From NCBI GenBank assembly GCA_035578175.1, contig JAQMRL010000001.1, forward strand, positions 430,851,545 to 430,915,544: 64,000 nt of DNA. The letters are read 5' to 3'. Position numbers and translations under genes: made by a program. This stretch comes from Catonia carolina. Lineage: Eukaryota > Arthropoda > Insecta > Hemiptera > Achilidae. This document shows positions 60,768 through 64,000 of this stretch, piece by piece. The notes below the pieces were generated by a model that did not search any database, was not told the origin of the DNA, and saw only the letters and a list, made by a program, of their open reading frames with translations. The stretch's first letter is position 1. Every line of letters begins with the position of its first letter.

Positions 60768-60958
60768 CCACACACACACGCGCGCGCGCACACACACACA
60801 CACACAAAACCCAGACCAATCACTAAAACCATGCAGTTTTTGGGTTTAGGGGGCCTAAAAACGTATATTTTCTGTGAAACCTCGATTTTGAAAAATCGAG
60901 ATGAAATTAATATGCTGCCTACTTTACTTCCCTATATATTAACATAGAGCAAAAGTAA
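60170..60958 (+). mobile_element. HINE-like element, complete copy
   Basis: 'ctggtgtgaaaccctcacat' (hairpin, one stem mismatch), 'gactttctcttgccaa', a compound CA/CG microsatellite at about 60735-60806, 'cctcgattttgaaaaatcga' and the distal end 'agagcaaaagtaaa'. It has a single internal block where the 15595 copy has two. Confidence 0.68.
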
Positions 60959-62168
60959 AAGATAAGTTTCTAAATTCGTGGCAAAATCAGCAAAAATCTA
61001 TGTTTAAATTCGTGTTCACAAATAAAAATACAAAAACCAACATAAACGGTGACAAAAAATTAATATTTAATACTTTCAATTTGTAGACATTATTTAGTTT
61101 AAATCATCGAATTCAATGTTCTTGTTAATATTACTTTTGAAACCAAATAATGTTTTATAATTTCAGGGAGATATCGTTTGTTTCGTTCGATGTCTTTAAA
61201 TTGTTTACAATATTAAATTAATGATTTACTCTAATTAGTATGCAAAAAGTTCCTATTTTCCCGTCATCGTGTTCTTCAATATTCTGGTTTACTGATCGGC
61301 TTTTATTTAATTCCTTCCCGAAAAACTATATGACAGTAAACGAGCAAGAAACCGTCAAAAGTAAGTTAAACGACTTAGTTAAGTCTCCTGAACCAAGTTT
61401 TACAATAGTACATGTAAATTTGTAAACATTGTACATAAAATAGTAGAACCAAAGATTTTTCTGGTGGTACCATTAATTTCTAACCCCATTTAAAAGAATA
61501 ATACTTGAATGAAAATTTATTGTTAATTTTTACTGACTATGAGTTTCCTTTAAGTTGCTAATTTATTTATTTTTATTAACTTGTTTCGAAGGACTACGAT
61601 ACCACTGTTGACCAACAAATTGAATACCAAATAATTTTTGTGAGATTTCAGCCATAGCCATTTTTCATACTTTAAACTAAATTTTGGTTTCTTCTTTGAC
61701 GGTTAAAATGAAAAGATGGTTTTGAATGTTGTTGTTCGTCACGTACCAGGGTGCTTCTGTTACGGCTCGGAAGATCTTTAATTGTAAACGTTGAATAATT
61801 TGGATGTTTAAGTTACGTGGTGCGCTCCGTAACTGGATACCCCTCTATAAAGTTAGTGGTATTTTTATTTATTTTGTTTTTTTGACGCTTTTAATTGAAA
61901 GTTTAGTATCTGTTGTTACAACAATTTTATAATTTCTAAATATTTTTTAAAATTTTTATTATAGATTTACTGCAATTAGTTACTTAAAACTAACGAACAG
62001 TTTTTCTTTAGCGATAATATCCCCCCCCCCATGTATATAATTATGCAGTCACCCACTGGTGCTAGCACTTATTTTCTAATGTTACATACAGTGTTCTATA
62101 AACACTAGAAATATTAATTTTTTAAATCTCTAACTGAAACGTATTGTTAATCTACTAACTTAAGTATA
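60959..62168. other. No feature seen
   Basis: AT-rich intron sequence with a short C-run near 62020. No gene. Confidence 0.5.
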
Positions 62169-62447
62169 GTATTCAGACGAACTAATGTCCCCTAGCCGTG
62201 GGAGTGAGAGCATGCATAACGCTCTCACTCGCACAACCCATACGCACCGTTCCAACAACATTGTCTTTAATTTTACTCATGTTTGTGAGCAAGCGTTTAT
62301 GCACGCAGTAAACTAACAAGCAAGATAACAACTGTAGTATGTTTTCAGATTTGGATTATAACGGTAAAGACCTTTAAGCGCATGCGTAGTTATGCCACAT
62401 ATCTCCCTCTCACTCGCTCGGCTATGGGACATTAGTTCGTCTGATAC
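62169..62447 (-). mobile_element. MITE with TIR 'cagacgaactaatgtccc', copy 2
   Basis: 279 bp, the same length as copy 1 at 50802-51080 but in reverse orientation. TIRs 'attcagacgaactaatgtcc' and 'ggacattagttcgtctgata'. Few differences from copy 1, so both inserted recently or one was copied from the other. Confidence 0.87.
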
Positions 62448-62506
62448 CTATAACTATACGTATAACTTAAAAATAGCCTAACCATTAGTTTTAGAATTTC
62501 TAAATC

Positions 62507-62990
62507 TTCTTCTTCTTCTTCTTCTTCACTACAGGGTTTAGGCGAATCGCCTGTTCCGGTCTCAAAATTTTTTTTGAAATTTTCTTAAGGACAGCTACCA
62601 TCTTTTTCTGGGTCTTCAAATATCTCTTCGGCCAACCGGCCTGTACCTCCACACTTCCTTACGTATACGCCCGTTAGGCATTCTTTCCAAATGTGCCAGC
62701 CATCTCTGCCTGTTTTCTGTTATTCGGTCTTCCAACTTGAAGATGTTCAATTCCTTACGCACATCTTCATTATATAATCTATCCACTCTTGTACAGCCCT
62801 TTACTGACCTTAAAAAATTCATTTCCGATGCCTGAATTTTCCTTAATTGTTTCCGACTCTTCACCCATGTTTCTGAACCATACAGTAATGTTGGTATTGC
62901 CATCACCTTATAAAATTTTAATCGCGTCTCCTTCCTAGTTTCCTTGGAGGGCGCTCGTCGAATGGTTCCACACACCGACTGGAACTTACT
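62507..62990 (-). pseudogene. LINE C-terminal region, antisense, mostly open
   Basis: The - strand frame 62616-62975 reads MCGTIRRAPSKETRKETRL, then IPTLLYGSETWVKSRKQL, IQASEMNFLRSVKGCTRV, NIFKLEDRITENRQRWLAHL and RIRKEVWRYRPVGRRD. It continues in one frame past 62616 with WPKRYLKTQKK-like sequence. It is the same type of tail as 13852 and 40551 but a different family. It ends in (GAA)n, seen as 'cttcttcttcttctt' on the + strand at 62507. Confidence 0.8.

Positions 62991-64000
<1,010 letters not shown>

Noticed and set aside
61240..61425. 61-codon frame in Shox intron 1 as a nested gene or exon
   Set aside because: No motif, no flanking repeats and no splice-site support.
61750..61860. 'ccagggtgcttctgttacgg' and 'ccgtaactggataccc' as transposon ends
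   Set aside because: Only about 7 bp pair, and nothing between them or around them supports an element.

Overview
The window looks like arthropod nuclear DNA: AT-rich, intron-dominated, with no operons and dense in decayed transposons. A conserved homeobox gene fixes it as animal. The mix of mariner, Tigger, hAT, Helentron-like and jockey-like elements suggests an insect. The very common motif TAGGCCTA makes me lean to a hemipteran, but that is a guess. The only confident host gene is a Shox (short stature homeobox) orthologue on the + strand. Its first coding exon is 32617-32827 and carries the SHOX-type N-terminus. After a roughly 30.5 kb intron, 63320-63543 encodes the first 46 residues of a paired-class homeodomain. 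The splice phases match, and the rest of the gene lies beyond the right edge.

Layout. 1-800 is AT-rich and contains sequence related to a solo LTR found later. 816-3153 is a nested inverted tandem-repeat (foldback-like) structure. 3.2-32.6 kb lies upstream of Shox. It holds LINE tails, copies of a ~400-bp repeat (called R400 here), a MITE with long terminal inverted repeats that carries R400 and a DD41D-type transposon inserted inside it, Helentron-like elements, a TTAA-flanked MITE and a rearranged mariner. 32.9-63.3 kb is Shox intron 1. It contains two more TTAA MITEs, a hAT remnant with a perfect 8-bp target duplication, LINE tails, a mariner, a Tigger-like element, two oppositely oriented copies of a 279-bp MITE, a second rearranged mariner split by a solo LTR, jockey fragments and several tandem repeats. 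Four repeat-free, less AT-rich blocks (about 11.65-12.12, 26.48-26.90, 42.19-42.79 and 57.54-58.14 kb) are candidate regulatory DNA for Shox.

The most unusual signal is dispersed. The palindrome TAGGCCTA occurs about 20 times exactly, with many 7-mer variants TAGGCTA/TAGCCTA. In at least seven cases one copy of a repeat family carries GGCCTA, GGCTA or GCCTA inserted after a TA, where sister copies in the same window lack it. This looks like recurrent tiny insertions at TA. No tool was run: all coordinates, alignments and counts are by eye.
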